DNA of 64,000 nucleotides. Source: Brevibacterium aurantiacum (GTDB lineage Bacteria; Actinomycetota; Actinomycetes; Actinomycetales; Brevibacteriaceae). The translations under genes were made by a program, and so were the position numbers. The DNA is taken from positions 434,001 to 498,000 of the forward strand of contig NZ_VLTK01000003.1 in assembly GCF_007558825.1 (NCBI RefSeq), in the 5' to 3' direction. The notes beneath the pieces were generated by a model. The model ran no database searches, had not been told where the DNA came from, and saw nothing but the letters and a program-made list of their open reading frames with translations. How positions within the stretch are numbered: position 1 is the stretch's first letter; the number at the start of each line of letters is the position of its first letter. Below are positions 8,826 through 17,737 of the stretch, piece by piece.

Positions 8826-9761
8826 TCAGCTGAAGTCGAAGCCCAGACGCCCCAGCTGCTTCGGGTCTCTCTGCCAGTCCTTGGCGATCTTCACATGCAG
8901 GTCGAGGTAGACCTTGGTCCCGAGCAGTGCTTCGATGCCGCGCCTCGATTCGCTTCCGATCTCTTTGAGTCGGCTGCCGCCCTTGCCGATGATGATCGCC
9001 TTCTGGCTGGAACGTTCGACGTAGAGGTTGACGTGGACGTTCCACAGCGGGTTGTCCTCGCTGCGTCCCTCACGCGGGTACATCTCCTCGACCTGAGCGG
9101 CCAGGGAGTGTGGAAGCTCGTCGCGGACGCCTTCGAGCGCAGCCTCACGGACGAGCTCGGCGATCATCATCTCCTCCGGCTCATCCGTCAGCTCCCCCTC
9201 GGGGTAGAGCGGCGGAGAGACCGGCAGGTGACCGGTCAGAACGGAGTCGACCGTGTCGATCTGGAATCCCTCGACGGCAGAAACCGGAACTACATCGGCG
9301 AAGTCGGCGAGGCCACCCACAGCCAGCAGAGCCTCGGCGACCTTCTCCTGGGGAACCTTGTCCGTCTTCGTCACCAGGGCCACGATCGGGGTGCGGCCGT
9401 CGAGGAGCTCGAGCTGGGACGCAATGTACTTGTCGCCGGGCCCGATAGGTTCATCAGCGGGCAGGCAGAAGCCGATGACGTCGACCTCGCTCAGCGTCGA
9501 GGCCACAAGATCGTTGAGGCGGCTGCCCAGCAGGGTCCGAGGCTTGTGGAGTCCCGGGGTGTCGACGAGGATCAGCTGGTGATCGTCTTTGTGGACGATG
9601 CCGCGGATCGTGTGCCGAGTGGTCTGGGGCTTCGCCGAGGTGATCGCCACCTTCTCCCCCACCAGCGCGTTCGTCAGCGTTGACTTACCGGTGTTCGGTC
9701 GGCCCACGAAGCAGGCGAAGCCGGCCCGGTAGTTCTCGGGGTAGTCTGTACGAAATTCCAT
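8826..9761 (-). CDS. era: GTPase Era, 16S rRNA/30S maturation
   Basis: 311 aa. The GTPase domain shows G1 GRPNTGKST, G3 DTPG and G4 TKTD. The C-terminal KH domain carries IIIGKGGSRLKEIG, which binds the 3' end of 16S rRNA. Length is normal. Only one base separates its ATG from the stop of the CNNM/CBS gene, so they are co-transcribed. It works in 30S assembly alongside YbeY and RsmE of the same operon. Confidence 0.97.
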   Translation of the reverse strand: MEFRTDYPENYRAGFACFVGRPNTGKSTLTNALVGEKVAITSAKPQTTRHTIRGIVHKDDHQLILVDTPGLHKPRTLLGSRLNDLVASTLSEVDVIGFCLPADEPIGPGDKYIASQLELLDGRTPIVALVTKTDKVPQEKVAEALLAVGGLADFADVVPVSAVEGFQIDTVDSVLTGHLPVSPPLYPEGELTDEPEEMMIAELVREAALEGVRDELPHSLAAQVEEMYPREGRSEDNPLWNVHVNLYVERSSQKAIIIGKGGSRLKEIGSESRRGIEALLGTKVYLDLHVKIAKDWQRDPKQLGRLGFDFS

Positions 9762-9762
9762 T

Positions 9763-11016
9763 TCAGTTCTCTTCCTTCGTGACCCTGACGTGGGTGATGC
9801 GGTGGCGGCGGCCCTGACCCTCCATCGCTTCGATGTAAAGACCTTCGATCGATGCGTTCGAGCCGTCGATGGGAACGCGGCCGATGAGCTTCGTGAGCAG
9901 ACCGCCGACGCTGTTGACGTCGTCCTCGTCGATCTTCACATCGAAATAGTCGGCGAAGTCGGAGATCGACATGCGGGTGCTGATGACGAATGAGCCGTCG
10001 TCGACCTCGACGAGTTCATCATCACTGGTGTCGTACTCGTCTTCGATCTCGCCGACGATCTCCTCGACGATGTCCTCGATGGTGACGAGTCCGGCGGTGC
10101 CGCCGTATTCATCCACGAGGATCGCCAGATGCGTCGAATCGAGCTGCATCTGCTCCAGCAGGTCATCAGCAGGTTTGGTCTCGGGGACGAACAGAACTCC
10201 CCGTGCCAGGATATCGACCGATCGTTCTGCGTCCTCCGGGTGGAGGTGGAGCCGTCTGGCGACGTCCTTGAGGTAGGCAACGCCGCGAATGTCGTCAAGA
10301 TCCTCTCCGCTGACGGGGATCCGTGAGAATCCCGAGCGGAGGAAGAGATTCATGACCTTGGTCAGCGGTGTGCCGGAGTTGACCGTCACGAGGTCGGTGC
10401 GCGGAACCATGACCTCATTCGCCGAGGTGTCCGAGAGGTTGAAGACGGATTGGATCATCTCCCGTTCGCCGTCTTCGATGATGTCGGACTCACTGGCCCG
10501 CTCCACGAGGTCGCGCAGCTGGTCGGAGGTGACGAAGGGGCCGTCCTTGTACACGCGGTCAGGCGTCAGCAGGTTGCCGAGGAGGACGAGGATGTTCGTC
10601 AGAGGTTTGAGTACGACAAGTGCTGCGCCCACGACCCAGCTGAGGTTGAGGCAGACGGCCAGAGAACGGCGTCGACCGATTGTCCGTGGGGACACGCCGG
10701 CGACGACGAAGACAGCGATCGAGGCGGTGAGCACTGTGAGCACGACCATGAGCGGTCCCACGGAGTAGATCGAGTTATAGGCCAGAGCAATGAAGACCGT
10801 GGCCAGTGCCTCCATGAAGTTTCGGACGAAGATGATGACGTTGATGTTTGTGGGCAGATCGATGAGGATCTTCTCTGCCCGAAACGCAGACTTCTTGCCT
10901 TCGTCCTTCGCATCCTGGATCGCCTGATGCGACACGCTGAGCAGAGCGGCATCGACAGCAGACAGAGTCGCCGAAACGACGAGACACAGTGCGGCACCGA
11001 GGAACAGCCAGAGCAC
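9763..11016 (-). CDS. CNNM/CBS transporter-type membrane protein (HlyC/CorC family)
   Basis: 417 aa. An N-terminal DUF21/CNNM membrane domain (about residues 1-155, several hydrophobic helices) is followed by a CBS pair (from about VMVPRTDLVTV to LVDEYGGTAGLVTIEDIVEEIVGEI) and a C-terminal CorC_HlyC domain. Relatives are linked to Mg2+/Co2+ efflux or homeostasis. The GTG start at 11016 lies 3 bases after the ybeY stop. Sitting between ybeY and era is a conserved actinobacterial and firmicute arrangement. Substrate not determined. Confidence 0.92.
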   Translation of the reverse strand: MLWLFLGAALCLVVSATLSAVDAALLSVSHQAIQDAKDEGKKSAFRAEKILIDLPTNINVIIFVRNFMEALATVFIALAYNSIYSVGPLMVVLTVLTASIAVFVVAGVSPRTIGRRRSLAVCLNLSWVVGAALVVLKPLTNILVLLGNLLTPDRVYKDGPFVTSDQLRDLVERASESDIIEDGEREMIQSVFNLSDTSANEVMVPRTDLVTVNSGTPLTKVMNLFLRSGFSRIPVSGEDLDDIRGVAYLKDVARRLHLHPEDAERSVDILARGVLFVPETKPADDLLEQMQLDSTHLAILVDEYGGTAGLVTIEDIVEEIVGEIEDEYDTSDDELVEVDDGSFVISTRMSISDFADYFDVKIDEDDVNSVGGLLTKLIGRVPIDGSNASIEGLYIEAMEGQGRRHRITHVRVTKEEN

Positions 11017-11019
11017 GGC

Positions 11020-11508
11020 TCAGACCTCAGTGGGAGAAGGGATGTCGGTGCGACCGTCGTAGCGGGCAGCGAAGAAGGTGAGCAGCAGATGCCGCTGCAG
11101 GGCGAACATCTCCTCCTTCTCCTCAGGCTCGCCGTGGTCGTATCCGAGCAGGTGCAGGAATCCGTGGACGGTCAGCAGGAGCACCTCATCCATGGTCGAA
11201 TGCCCCGAGGACGAGGCCTGAGCGGCGGCCACCTCGGGGCAGATGATGATGTCACCCATCTGGCCCTCGGTGGGAGCCCCAGCCCGTCCCTGTGTGAGCT
11301 GGTCCATCGGGAACGACATCACATCGGTTGGACCGTCGAGGTCCATCCAGGTGATGTGGAGTTCCTCCATCGCCTTCGCATCGACCATCGTGACTGCGAG
11401 CTCGGCGCCGGCGTGCATGTGCAGAGCCTGGCCCAGGTATTCGGTCAGAGCCACGACCTCGTCGAGGTCGATTGCTTCGTCTGTCTCGTTTGAGATCTCG
11501 GTATTCAC
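11020..11508 (-). CDS. ybeY: Endoribonuclease YbeY, rRNA maturation
   Basis: 162-aa zinc metalloenzyme; the signature HGFLHLLGYDH (HxxxHxxxxxH) is complete. It takes part in 16S rRNA 3'-end processing and ribosome quality control. The start is the GTG at 11508, which overlaps the phoH stop as GTGA and has GGGGAAG upstream; an in-frame ATG at 11523 lies inside phoH. Neighbours phoH and era are its usual partners. Confidence 0.95.
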   Translation of the reverse strand: MNTEISNETDEAIDLDEVVALTEYLGQALHMHAGAELAVTMVDAKAMEELHITWMDLDGPTDVMSFPMDQLTQGRAGAPTEGQMGDIIICPEVAAAQASSSGHSTMDEVLLLTVHGFLHLLGYDHGEPEEKEEMFALQRHLLLTFFAARYDGRTDIPSPTEV

Positions 11509-12557
11509 TCGGTGCTTCCCCACAGGTCATAGGCATCGACGATCTTCGTCACCAGCTGATGGCGGACGACATCCTTGCTGCCAAGGTGGCAGAATTCCAT
11601 GTCGTCGATTCCGGTCAGAATGTCCTGGACGAGGTTGAGACCGCTGCGGGTCTTGCCCGGCAGGTCAATCTGAGAGACGTCACCGGTGACGACCATCCGC
11701 GCGCCGAAGCCCAGCCGGGTGAGGAACATCTTCATCTGCTCACCGGTCGTATTCTGCGCTTCATCGAGGATGATGAACGCATCGTTGAGGGTGCGGCCGC
11801 GCATGTATGCCAACGGTGCGACCTCGATGGTCCCCGTTTCGATGAGCAGCGGAATCGACTCGGGATCAACCATGTCGTGCAGGGCGTCGTAGAGGGGCCG
11901 CACATAGGGGTCGATCTTCTCGTTCAGCGTTCCCGGCAGGTAGCCCAGGCTCTCCCCCGCCTCAACCGCTGGGCGGGTGAGAATGATGCGTGAGACTTCT
12001 TTGTGTTGCAGGGCGTTGATGGCCATGGCCATTGCCAGGTACGTCTTGCCCGTACCTGCTGGACCGATGCCGAAGGTGATCGTGTGGTTGCGGATCGCCT
12101 TGACGTAGTCGTGCTGGCCCATCGTCTTGGGACGGATGGACTTTCCGCGGGTGGACAGGATGTTCGTTCCCATCACCGCCGAGGCGGCTTTGCCCTCCGA
12201 GGAGAACGACGCCACCCGATCGATCGTCTCCTCGTTGATGCGGTGGCCGGAGCCATGCAGCTTCTTGAGCTCCCCGATGACTGAGACGAAGGCTGCCACG
12301 CGCGGCGGCTCACCGCTGGCCTGGACCTGGTTGGCGCGCACGTGCAGGTCGAGGTCGGGGAATACTCGCTCGAGCTTCCGCAGGTTCGATTCCCCCGGCC
12401 CGAAGAACTCGACCAGATCGATGGAGTCGGGAATCACGAGACGCACTGTGTCCGATGCAGCTTCTTCGGCAGGTGTGTTGTCCACAGAGTTCGTGGGCTG
12501 AGTGGAGGTGTCCAGAATGATCCTTAGTGACTGTTCGTACTTGTGGGAGTACTGCAA
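11505..12557 (-). CDS. phoH: PhoH-like ATPase
   Basis: P-loop ATPase of the PhoH family, genetically linked to YbeY and RNA metabolism. Walker A is GPAGTGKTYLA and Walker B FIILDEAQNT; the conserved LTRPAVEAGE and VTGDVSQIDLP segments are present. The start is uncertain. The open frame runs back into rsmE, which is unlikely. The TTG at 12557 has GGAAG 7 nt upstream and gives 350 aa. The GTG at 12485 is an alternative giving 326 aa. Operon with rsmE upstream and ybeY downstream. Confidence 0.93.
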   Translation of the reverse strand: MQYSHKYEQSLRIILDTSTQPTNSVDNTPAEEAASDTVRLVIPDSIDLVEFFGPGESNLRKLERVFPDLDLHVRANQVQASGEPPRVAAFVSVIGELKKLHGSGHRINEETIDRVASFSSEGKAASAVMGTNILSTRGKSIRPKTMGQHDYVKAIRNHTITFGIGPAGTGKTYLAMAMAINALQHKEVSRIILTRPAVEAGESLGYLPGTLNEKIDPYVRPLYDALHDMVDPESIPLLIETGTIEVAPLAYMRGRTLNDAFIILDEAQNTTGEQMKMFLTRLGFGARMVVTGDVSQIDLPGKTRSGLNLVQDILTGIDDMEFCHLGSKDVVRHQLVTKIVDAYDLWGSTE

Positions 12558-12585
12558 TTGTGTGCTTCCATCGTAGTCGCCTTCG

Positions 12586-13368
12586 TCACCAACGGCCCAA
12601 TGAATTCTGAGCCATGACGAGTCCGGCGGCTCCGGCCGACGATGACCGCAGGACCGTGGGTCCCAGGAGAACGGCTTTCGCACCGATGGCTGCGAGGGCA
12701 TCGAGCTCAGCGTCGCTGATCCCGCCTTCGGGACCAACGACTAGGACGATGCGTCCAGAGTCCGCGGCCGAGGAATCTTCGATGACCGACGCATTCGCTG
12801 GTCCAGAGTCCCTCAGAGCCTGCGACAGTTTCTGCTCGGCGGCTTCATGGAGGACGTAGACGGTGTCTGTGGCGGTCAGAGTCGATGCCAGGCCGGTGCC
12901 GCGGACCAGGTCGTGGCGCAGAGGGAAGCGGGATCGTCTGGCCTGCAGGGATGCCGCCCGCAGAACGTTGTCCCACTTGGCTGCGAGCTTGTCGCGCTTC
13001 TTCGCGGGCCAATCGGCGATCGAGCGTTCGGCGGCCCACGGGACCACCTCGTCGACTCCGATCTCTGTGGCGGCTTCGATCGCCTGCAGATCGCGGTCGC
13101 CCTTGGCCAGAGCCTGCACGAGGACCAACCGTGGCTGGTCCTCGTCGGTGTGAGTCACCGAGGCGACGTGCAGTCCGAGTTCGTTCGCCGAGGCGGTCGA
13201 TACCGTTCCGCGTACGCGGGTGCCGGATCCGTCGACGATTTCGAGCTCGTCCCCGGGCCCGAGTCTGCGGACTCGGACCGCGTGTCCGGCCACGTCCTCA
13301 CCGAAGGTGAGCACCTGACCGGCGGCCGCCTCGGCGACCTGGGTCGAGAAGAAGACGGGAAGACTCAC
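12586..13368 (-). CDS. rsmE: 16S rRNA (uracil-1498-N3)-methyltransferase
   Basis: 260-aa SPOUT-class methyltransferase that modifies U1498 of 16S rRNA. An N-terminal PUA-like region precedes the knotted C-terminus, where the SAM-binding motifs VVGPEGGIS and LGPTVLRSSSAG are visible. The GTG start overlaps the dnaJ stop as GTGA. The dnaJ-rsmE pairing is typical of actinobacteria. Confidence 0.94.
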   Translation of the reverse strand: MSLPVFFSTQVAEAAAGQVLTFGEDVAGHAVRVRRLGPGDELEIVDGSGTRVRGTVSTASANELGLHVASVTHTDEDQPRLVLVQALAKGDRDLQAIEAATEIGVDEVVPWAAERSIADWPAKKRDKLAAKWDNVLRAASLQARRSRFPLRHDLVRGTGLASTLTATDTVYVLHEAAEQKLSQALRDSGPANASVIEDSSAADSGRIVLVVGPEGGISDAELDALAAIGAKAVLLGPTVLRSSSAGAAGLVMAQNSLGRW

Positions 13369-14480
13369 CGACCGGCGAACTTCTCACGCATGCGGGAGAA
13401 CATGCCGCGGTTCTGGGTGGTGATCTGAGCGCGCGGGGTCTCTTCCTCACGCAGAGTCGCCAGCTGTGACAGCAGTTCCTTCTGCTCATCGTCAAGCTTG
13501 TCCGGCGTCAACACGTCGACCGTGACGAGCAGGTCGCCTCGGGTCTCCGAACGCAGTCGGGTGGCACCGAGTCCTGGAAGCTTGATGACGGTGCCTGACT
13601 GGATGCCGGCTTCGATCGAGAGCTCCTGCGAGCCGTCGAAGGTGTCGAAGGGGATCGAAGCGCCCAGAGCGGCTGCGGTCATCGGCACGGAGACGGAGGC
13701 GCGCAGGTTGTCACCGTCGCGCTGGAAGACTTCGTGGCGGGAGACCATGACCTCGACGAAGAGGTCACCAGCAGGACCTCCCCCGGGTCCCACTTCGCCC
13801 TGCGACGAAAGCTGGATGCGGGTTCCGTCGGAGACTCCGGCGGGGATGCGGATCTTCATGGTCCGCTGCTTGCGGACCCGACCGTCACCCTGGCAGTTGA
13901 GGCAGGGGTTGGGAATGACGGTGCCGAAGCCGTGGCAGGAGTTGCACGTCTGGTTCGTCACCATCTGGCCCAGGAGCGTCCGGGTCATGCGCTGAACGCT
14001 GCCGGCACCGTGGCACAGGGAGCATGTCTCAACGGATGTGCCCTGCTGGGTTCCGGCACCTGAGCAGGTGTCGCAGACGACGGCAGTGGTGACATCGAGG
14101 TCGATGTTGCCGCCGAACGCGGCGGTCTCGAGATCGATGTCGACTCCGACAAGCGCGTCCTTGCCGCGCTGTGTGCGCGGCATCGGACCGCCGGCCGAGC
14201 CGGCTCCCCCACCGAAGAAGGTCTCGAAGATGTCGCCGAAGCCGCCGAAGCCGCCACCGGCTGGGAAGCCCTGTCCGTTCTCGCCGCCGCCCATGTCATA
14301 GTTCCGGCGCTTCTCCGAATCGGAGAGGACATCGTAGGCGAGGGAAATGGCTTTGAACTCGTCCTCGTGTCCCGGGTTCACATCGGGGTGATACTTCCGG
14401 GCCAGCTTTCGGTACGACGATTTGATTTCAGCCGCCGAAGCGTCCTTGGACACTCCGAGTGTTTCATAGTGATCGGCCAC
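13365..14480 (-). CDS. dnaJ: Chaperone DnaJ (DnaJ2 type)
   Basis: 371 aa, DnaK co-chaperone. J domain with HPD at residues 31-33, then a Gly/Phe-rich stretch (GGGFGGFGDIFETFFGGG), four zinc-finger CxxCxGxG repeats (CDTCSGAG, CSLCHGAG, CNSCHGFG, CLNCQGDG) and the substrate-binding C-terminal domains. It lies downstream of hrcA and so should be under CIRCE control, the usual actinobacterial arrangement for the second DnaJ. Confidence 0.96.
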   Translation of the reverse strand: MADHYETLGVSKDASAAEIKSSYRKLARKYHPDVNPGHEDEFKAISLAYDVLSDSEKRRNYDMGGGENGQGFPAGGGFGGFGDIFETFFGGGAGSAGGPMPRTQRGKDALVGVDIDLETAAFGGNIDLDVTTAVVCDTCSGAGTQQGTSVETCSLCHGAGSVQRMTRTLLGQMVTNQTCNSCHGFGTVIPNPCLNCQGDGRVRKQRTMKIRIPAGVSDGTRIQLSSQGEVGPGGGPAGDLFVEVMVSRHEVFQRDGDNLRASVSVPMTAAALGASIPFDTFDGSQELSIEAGIQSGTVIKLPGLGATRLRSETRGDLLVTVDVLTPDKLDDEQKELLSQLATLREEETPRAQITTQNRGMFSRMREKFAGR

Positions 14481-14510
14481 AGAAACTTCTCTCTCCCTGG
14501 TGGTGTGCGT

Positions 14511-14600
14511 TGTTCGCGTTATCGTGCCTGTTCGCAGTGTGGTGCTTGGTCACGCTGTGCTGCTTGTTCGCGCTGTGCTGTGTGCTCTGGTGTCGGTGCA
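14511..14600. repeat. Five degenerate 18-bp tandem repeats between hrcA and dnaJ
   Basis: Units start at 14511, 14529, 14547, 14565 and 14583. The first four begin TGTTCGC or TGGTCAC and share a GTG/GCTG core; the fifth is the most diverged. The array fills nearly the whole gap between hrcA and dnaJ and ends next to the hrcA stop. Confidence 0.7.
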
Positions 14601-14601
14601 T

Positions 14602-15672
14602 CTAGCCCTGGTCGAGGACAGAGGAGACGTATTTCGCCACGGCCCGGACAGCTGTGATCGTCGTAGGATAGTCCATCCGGGTCGGCCCGAGCACTGCCAA
14701 TCGCGCGGTGGACCCCGCGTCATGACCATATTCGGCGGCCACGAGGGATGTCGAGCTGAACGACTCGTGAGTATTCTCACGACCGATCCGAACGCTGATC
14801 TCCTCTTGGTCCTCAGCCATCGACGTCAGCAGCTTGAGCAGTACGACCTGCTCTTCGAAAGCTTCGAGGATCGGTGCCATCTTCTCACCGAACTCCCTGC
14901 CGGATCGAGCCAGGTTTGCTGTGCCTGCCATGATGATGCGCTCTTCACGCGTGGCAATGACGAGATCAATGACGGCGGAGCGGACCTGTACCAGTGCCGC
15001 GGCTACGTCGGTTCCGACAGCGCCGGCTCCCACGACAGGTTCTGACTGGGTGCCGTCATCGTTCTGGGCCGAAGCACGAGGTGTGGCCGTGCTCACGACT
15101 CTCGACAGCTTCTGACCGGAGAATTCGGAGTTGACCTCATCGCGGATTCCGCGCAGCGACTCATCGTCAACGACGCCCGGCGTGATCACGATCTTCTGCT
15201 CAACCTGCCCTGCATCGGTGATGAGGACGACGAGGATGCGGTTGGGGCCAAGACTCACTACCTCGATGTGTTTGATCGTGGCACGCGAGACTGTCGGATA
15301 CTGGATCAGCGCCACTTGGTGGGTCAGGCCCGAGAGGACCCTCACCGTGCGGTCGAGCATGTCGTCGAGGTCCCCGTTGCCATCGATGAGCTGGAAGATC
15401 GCGCGCCGCTCAGCGTGTGTGAGCGGTTTGAAGTCGTCGATGCGATCAACGAACATCCGATAGCCGAGATCAGTCGGGATTCGACCAGCGGAGGTGTGAG
15501 GCTGCGCGATGTAGCCCTCCTGCTCCAGGTGGGCCATGTCATTGCGAATCGTGGCCGGAGAGACACCGAGCGTGTGCCGCTGAACGATGGCCTTCGACCC
15601 GACGGGTTCATTGGTGGCGACGAAGTCTTCGACGATCGCCCGCAGAACCTGTGCTCGCCTGCTGTCGTTCAT
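14602..15672 (-). CDS. hrcA: Heat-inducible transcription repressor HrcA
   Basis: 356 aa. An N-terminal winged helix (GSKAIVQRHTLGVSPATIRNDMAHLEQEGYI) is followed by the GAF-like dimerisation domain. It binds CIRCE and represses heat-shock operons. The start is the ATG at 15672, with GGAAGGGG upstream; the in-frame ATG at 15708 overlaps the CIRCE element and is rejected. A CIRCE site lies 30 bases upstream, so the gene is autoregulated. First gene of the hrcA-dnaJ-rsmE-phoH-ybeY-CNNM-era transcript. Confidence 0.97.
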   Translation of the reverse strand: MNDSRRAQVLRAIVEDFVATNEPVGSKAIVQRHTLGVSPATIRNDMAHLEQEGYIAQPHTSAGRIPTDLGYRMFVDRIDDFKPLTHAERRAIFQLIDGNGDLDDMLDRTVRVLSGLTHQVALIQYPTVSRATIKHIEVVSLGPNRILVVLITDAGQVEQKIVITPGVVDDESLRGIRDEVNSEFSGQKLSRVVSTATPRASAQNDDGTQSEPVVGAGAVGTDVAAALVQVRSAVIDLVIATREERIIMAGTANLARSGREFGEKMAPILEAFEEQVVLLKLLTSMAEDQEEISVRIGRENTHESFSSTSLVAAEYGHDAGSTARLAVLGPTRMDYPTTITAVRAVAKYVSSVLDQG

Positions 15673-15701
15673 TCGTCCCCTTCCTTCGTTCGGCACCGCA
15701 T

Positions 15702-15728
15702 TTGGCACTCATCTGCTTTGAGTGCCAA
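15702..15728. promoter_or_regulatory. CIRCE operator of hrcA-dnaJ
   Basis: TTGGCACTC-N9-GAGTGCCAA, a perfect 9-bp inverted repeat that differs from the TTAGCACTC consensus at one base per arm. It lies immediately downstream of a TAGAAT -10 box, so HrcA binding would cover the transcription start. Confidence 0.95.
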
Positions 15729-15733
15729 TTCTA
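15728..15733 (-). promoter_or_regulatory. -10 box of the hrcA promoter
   Basis: TAGAAT on the minus strand abuts the CIRCE operator. The match to the sigma-A -10 consensus is good; the -35 is not obvious. Confidence 0.6.
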
Positions 15734-15819
15734 CGCTTCTTACATTCCGAATTCACTTTCGGGCCTGCCCCAGCGGGTCTGCACCTATCGCGTCAAGTCC
15801 TTGATTAGGGTGGTTGACC

Positions 15820-16677
15820 GTGAATACCTTTGATCGCTACGGGCCCGATGTGCTGGCAGGTACCTCGCCTTCCTCGCACCGGCCCAAGAAGTCCACGCCT
15901 GTTGAGCTGGGTCTCGGAATGGTTCTCGAAGACGCGATGAGCGGATATGTCGGCGCCGTCGTCGGCGCTGAGAAGACCACCGCCGGGATCGTCGTCAATC
16001 TTGAGGACCGGGCAGGCAAGGTCCGCGCGTTCCCCCTGGGTCCTGGCTTCCTGCTTGAGGGCAAACCCGTCGACATCAAGCTGCCGACCAAGAAGAAGTC
16101 GACTCCCGGTCGCACGGCTTCGGGCTCACGTGCGGTCGGCAATGCTCGTGCCCGGGTGGCTCGCGGTTCCCGCATCTGGGTCGAAGGCAAACACGATGCC
16201 GAGCTCGTCGAGAAGATCTGGGGCGACGATCTGCGCATCGAGGGAGTCGTCGTCGAACCGCTGGGTGGACTCGACGATGTCGCCGACAAGCTCGCCGCGT
16301 TCGGTCCTGACAAGGATCACCGCGTCGGAGTCCTCGCCGATCACCTCGTGTCCGGCACCAAAGAATCCAAGATCGCCGAGGCGGTGCATGCTGATCCCCG
16401 CTACCGCGACGTCGTCCACATCATCGGTCATCCCTATGTCGACATCTGGCAGGCTGTAAAGCCTCATGTCGTCGGCATCAGGGAATGGCCGGTGGTCCCC
16501 CGTGGTGAGGATTGGAAGACGGGAATCCTGAGACGTATCGATTGGCCGCACGCCGACCACCGGGATGTGGCACGGGGCTGGGTGCGCATCCTGGGCAAGG
16601 TCAGCACCATAGCCGATGTCGAACCCACACTCTCGGGTCGAGTCGAAGAGCTCATCGACTTCGTCACCGTCGGCTGA
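15820..16677 (+). CDS. DUF3097 family protein
   Basis: 285 aa. Begins FDRYGPDVLAG, the usual start of this actinobacterial family, and carries SRIWVEGKHDAELVEKIWGDDL, a Toprim-like segment. The family is cytosolic and uncharacterised; a nucleic-acid role is suggested by the Toprim-like core but unproven. The GTG at 15820 is chosen over the TTG at 15814 because family members begin just before the DRYGPDVL block. TAGGGT lies 8 nt upstream, so it may be leaderless. Divergent from hrcA. Confidence 0.88.
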   Translation: MNTFDRYGPDVLAGTSPSSHRPKKSTPVELGLGMVLEDAMSGYVGAVVGAEKTTAGIVVNLEDRAGKVRAFPLGPGFLLEGKPVDIKLPTKKKSTPGRTASGSRAVGNARARVARGSRIWVEGKHDAELVEKIWGDDLRIEGVVVEPLGGLDDVADKLAAFGPDKDHRVGVLADHLVSGTKESKIAEAVHADPRYRDVVHIIGHPYVDIWQAVKPHVVGIREWPVVPRGEDWKTGILRRIDWPHADHRDVARGWVRILGKVSTIADVEPTLSGRVEELIDFVTVG

Positions 16678-16816
16678 GACTTCGGTCGGCTGTGGCCGCG
16701 GTCGAATGTGGCCGCGGTCGAATGTGATCGAACTGGTACAGGATTCGGGCTTTCCCCAATTCGGCGCCAGGGCATTTCCGATAGTGTGAGTGTCCAGAAG
16801 CCCTGAAAGGACCCGC

Positions 16817-17629
16817 ATGTCTTACAACCCCCAGCAGCCGAACAACGGCCCTGACCAGTCGCGTCCAATGCCGCCGAACTATTCTCAGGCCTCTGGACCC
16901 CAGCAGCCCTACAGCCAGCCGAACCCCGCTCAGCAGAACTACGGTTCCCAGCAGAACCAGCCAGCTGAGCCGGACTTTGGTGCACAGCAGCCAGGGTACG
17001 GATCACAGCAACCGAGCTACGGTTCGCAGCAGCCGGGTTATGGCTCGCAGCAGCAACAGCCCGGCTACGGATCACAGCAGGCCTACAGCAGTCAGCAGCA
17101 GTACGGGCAACAGCAGCAGTATGGCCAGGGTCAGCAGCAGTATGCTCAGCAATCCTATGGTCAGCAGGCACACAGCTACGGACCGGGTCAACCAGTCGGA
17201 AATCCGGCGCTGTTCGACTCACGAATGATTCCGGAGAATGCCTACGGTCCCGGCTCCGAGATGTTCTGGCAGGCCAGCGAGGCCGAGAGAACCACGGTCC
17301 TATGGACTCACATCGGGTCGATCTTCGTCGGTTTCCTGCCACTGATCATGTTCCTCGTGAAGAAGGACGAATCGCCTTATGTGCGCGAACACTCGCGGCA
17401 AGGCCTCAATGCAATGATCACGAACTGCATCGCCACGTTCGCAGCCGTCATGGTGTTCATGGTCATCGCCTTCGTCCTCGCTCTCGTCACCTTCGGTCTC
17501 GGCTTCTTCGTCTATTTCCTGGCATTCCTCGTCCCGCTCGTCTACACGGTGCTCTACATCATCGCCGCTGTGGCCGGGAGCAAGGGAGAAGGGTACAAGT
17601 TCCCACTTACCTTCGAATTCGTGAAGTGA
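16817..17629 (+). CDS. Q/Y/G-rich membrane protein, DUF4870-like
   Basis: 270 aa. Residues 1-130 are glutamine-rich low complexity with many GYGSQQ/QYGQQQ repeats. The C-terminal half is a DUF4870-like membrane domain with about three helices (TVLWTHIGSIFVGFLPLIMFLV, a segment around MVFMVIAFVLALVTFGLGF, and YFLAFLVPLVYTVLYIIAAVAG). Start at the ATG 16817 with GAAAGGA upstream. Function unknown. The head resembles that of the protein at 5063-6412. Confidence 0.82.
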   Translation: MSYNPQQPNNGPDQSRPMPPNYSQASGPQQPYSQPNPAQQNYGSQQNQPAEPDFGAQQPGYGSQQPSYGSQQPGYGSQQQQPGYGSQQAYSSQQQYGQQQQYGQGQQQYAQQSYGQQAHSYGPGQPVGNPALFDSRMIPENAYGPGSEMFWQASEAERTTVLWTHIGSIFVGFLPLIMFLVKKDESPYVREHSRQGLNAMITNCIATFAAVMVFMVIAFVLALVTFGLGFFVYFLAFLVPLVYTVLYIIAAVAGSKGEGYKFPLTFEFVK

Positions 17630-17665
17630 TCAGATCCGCCACATGATCTGAGAGTCATCTCAGCA

Positions 17666-17709
17666 CAGAGAAGCCGCCGCCATCGCAATCGATGACAGCG
17701 GCTTCTCTG
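17666..17709. terminator. Bidirectional terminator between DUF4870 gene and hemW
   Basis: Perfect 12-bp stem (17666-17677 with 17698-17709) with a 20-nt loop, between two convergent genes. There is no U-run on either side. Confidence 0.75.
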
Positions 17710-17737
17710 CGTTCGGTTCAGTTCACATGGTGGTGGT

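Noticed and set aside
12586-12700. Atypical C-terminal motif (LRSSSAG) in rsmE
   Set aside because: Actinobacterial RsmE commonly has Ser/Thr here; not a loss of function.
14511-14600. CRISPR array
   Set aside because: Units are contiguous, 18 bp and degenerate, with no spacers and no cas genes; likewise for the other tandem arrays.
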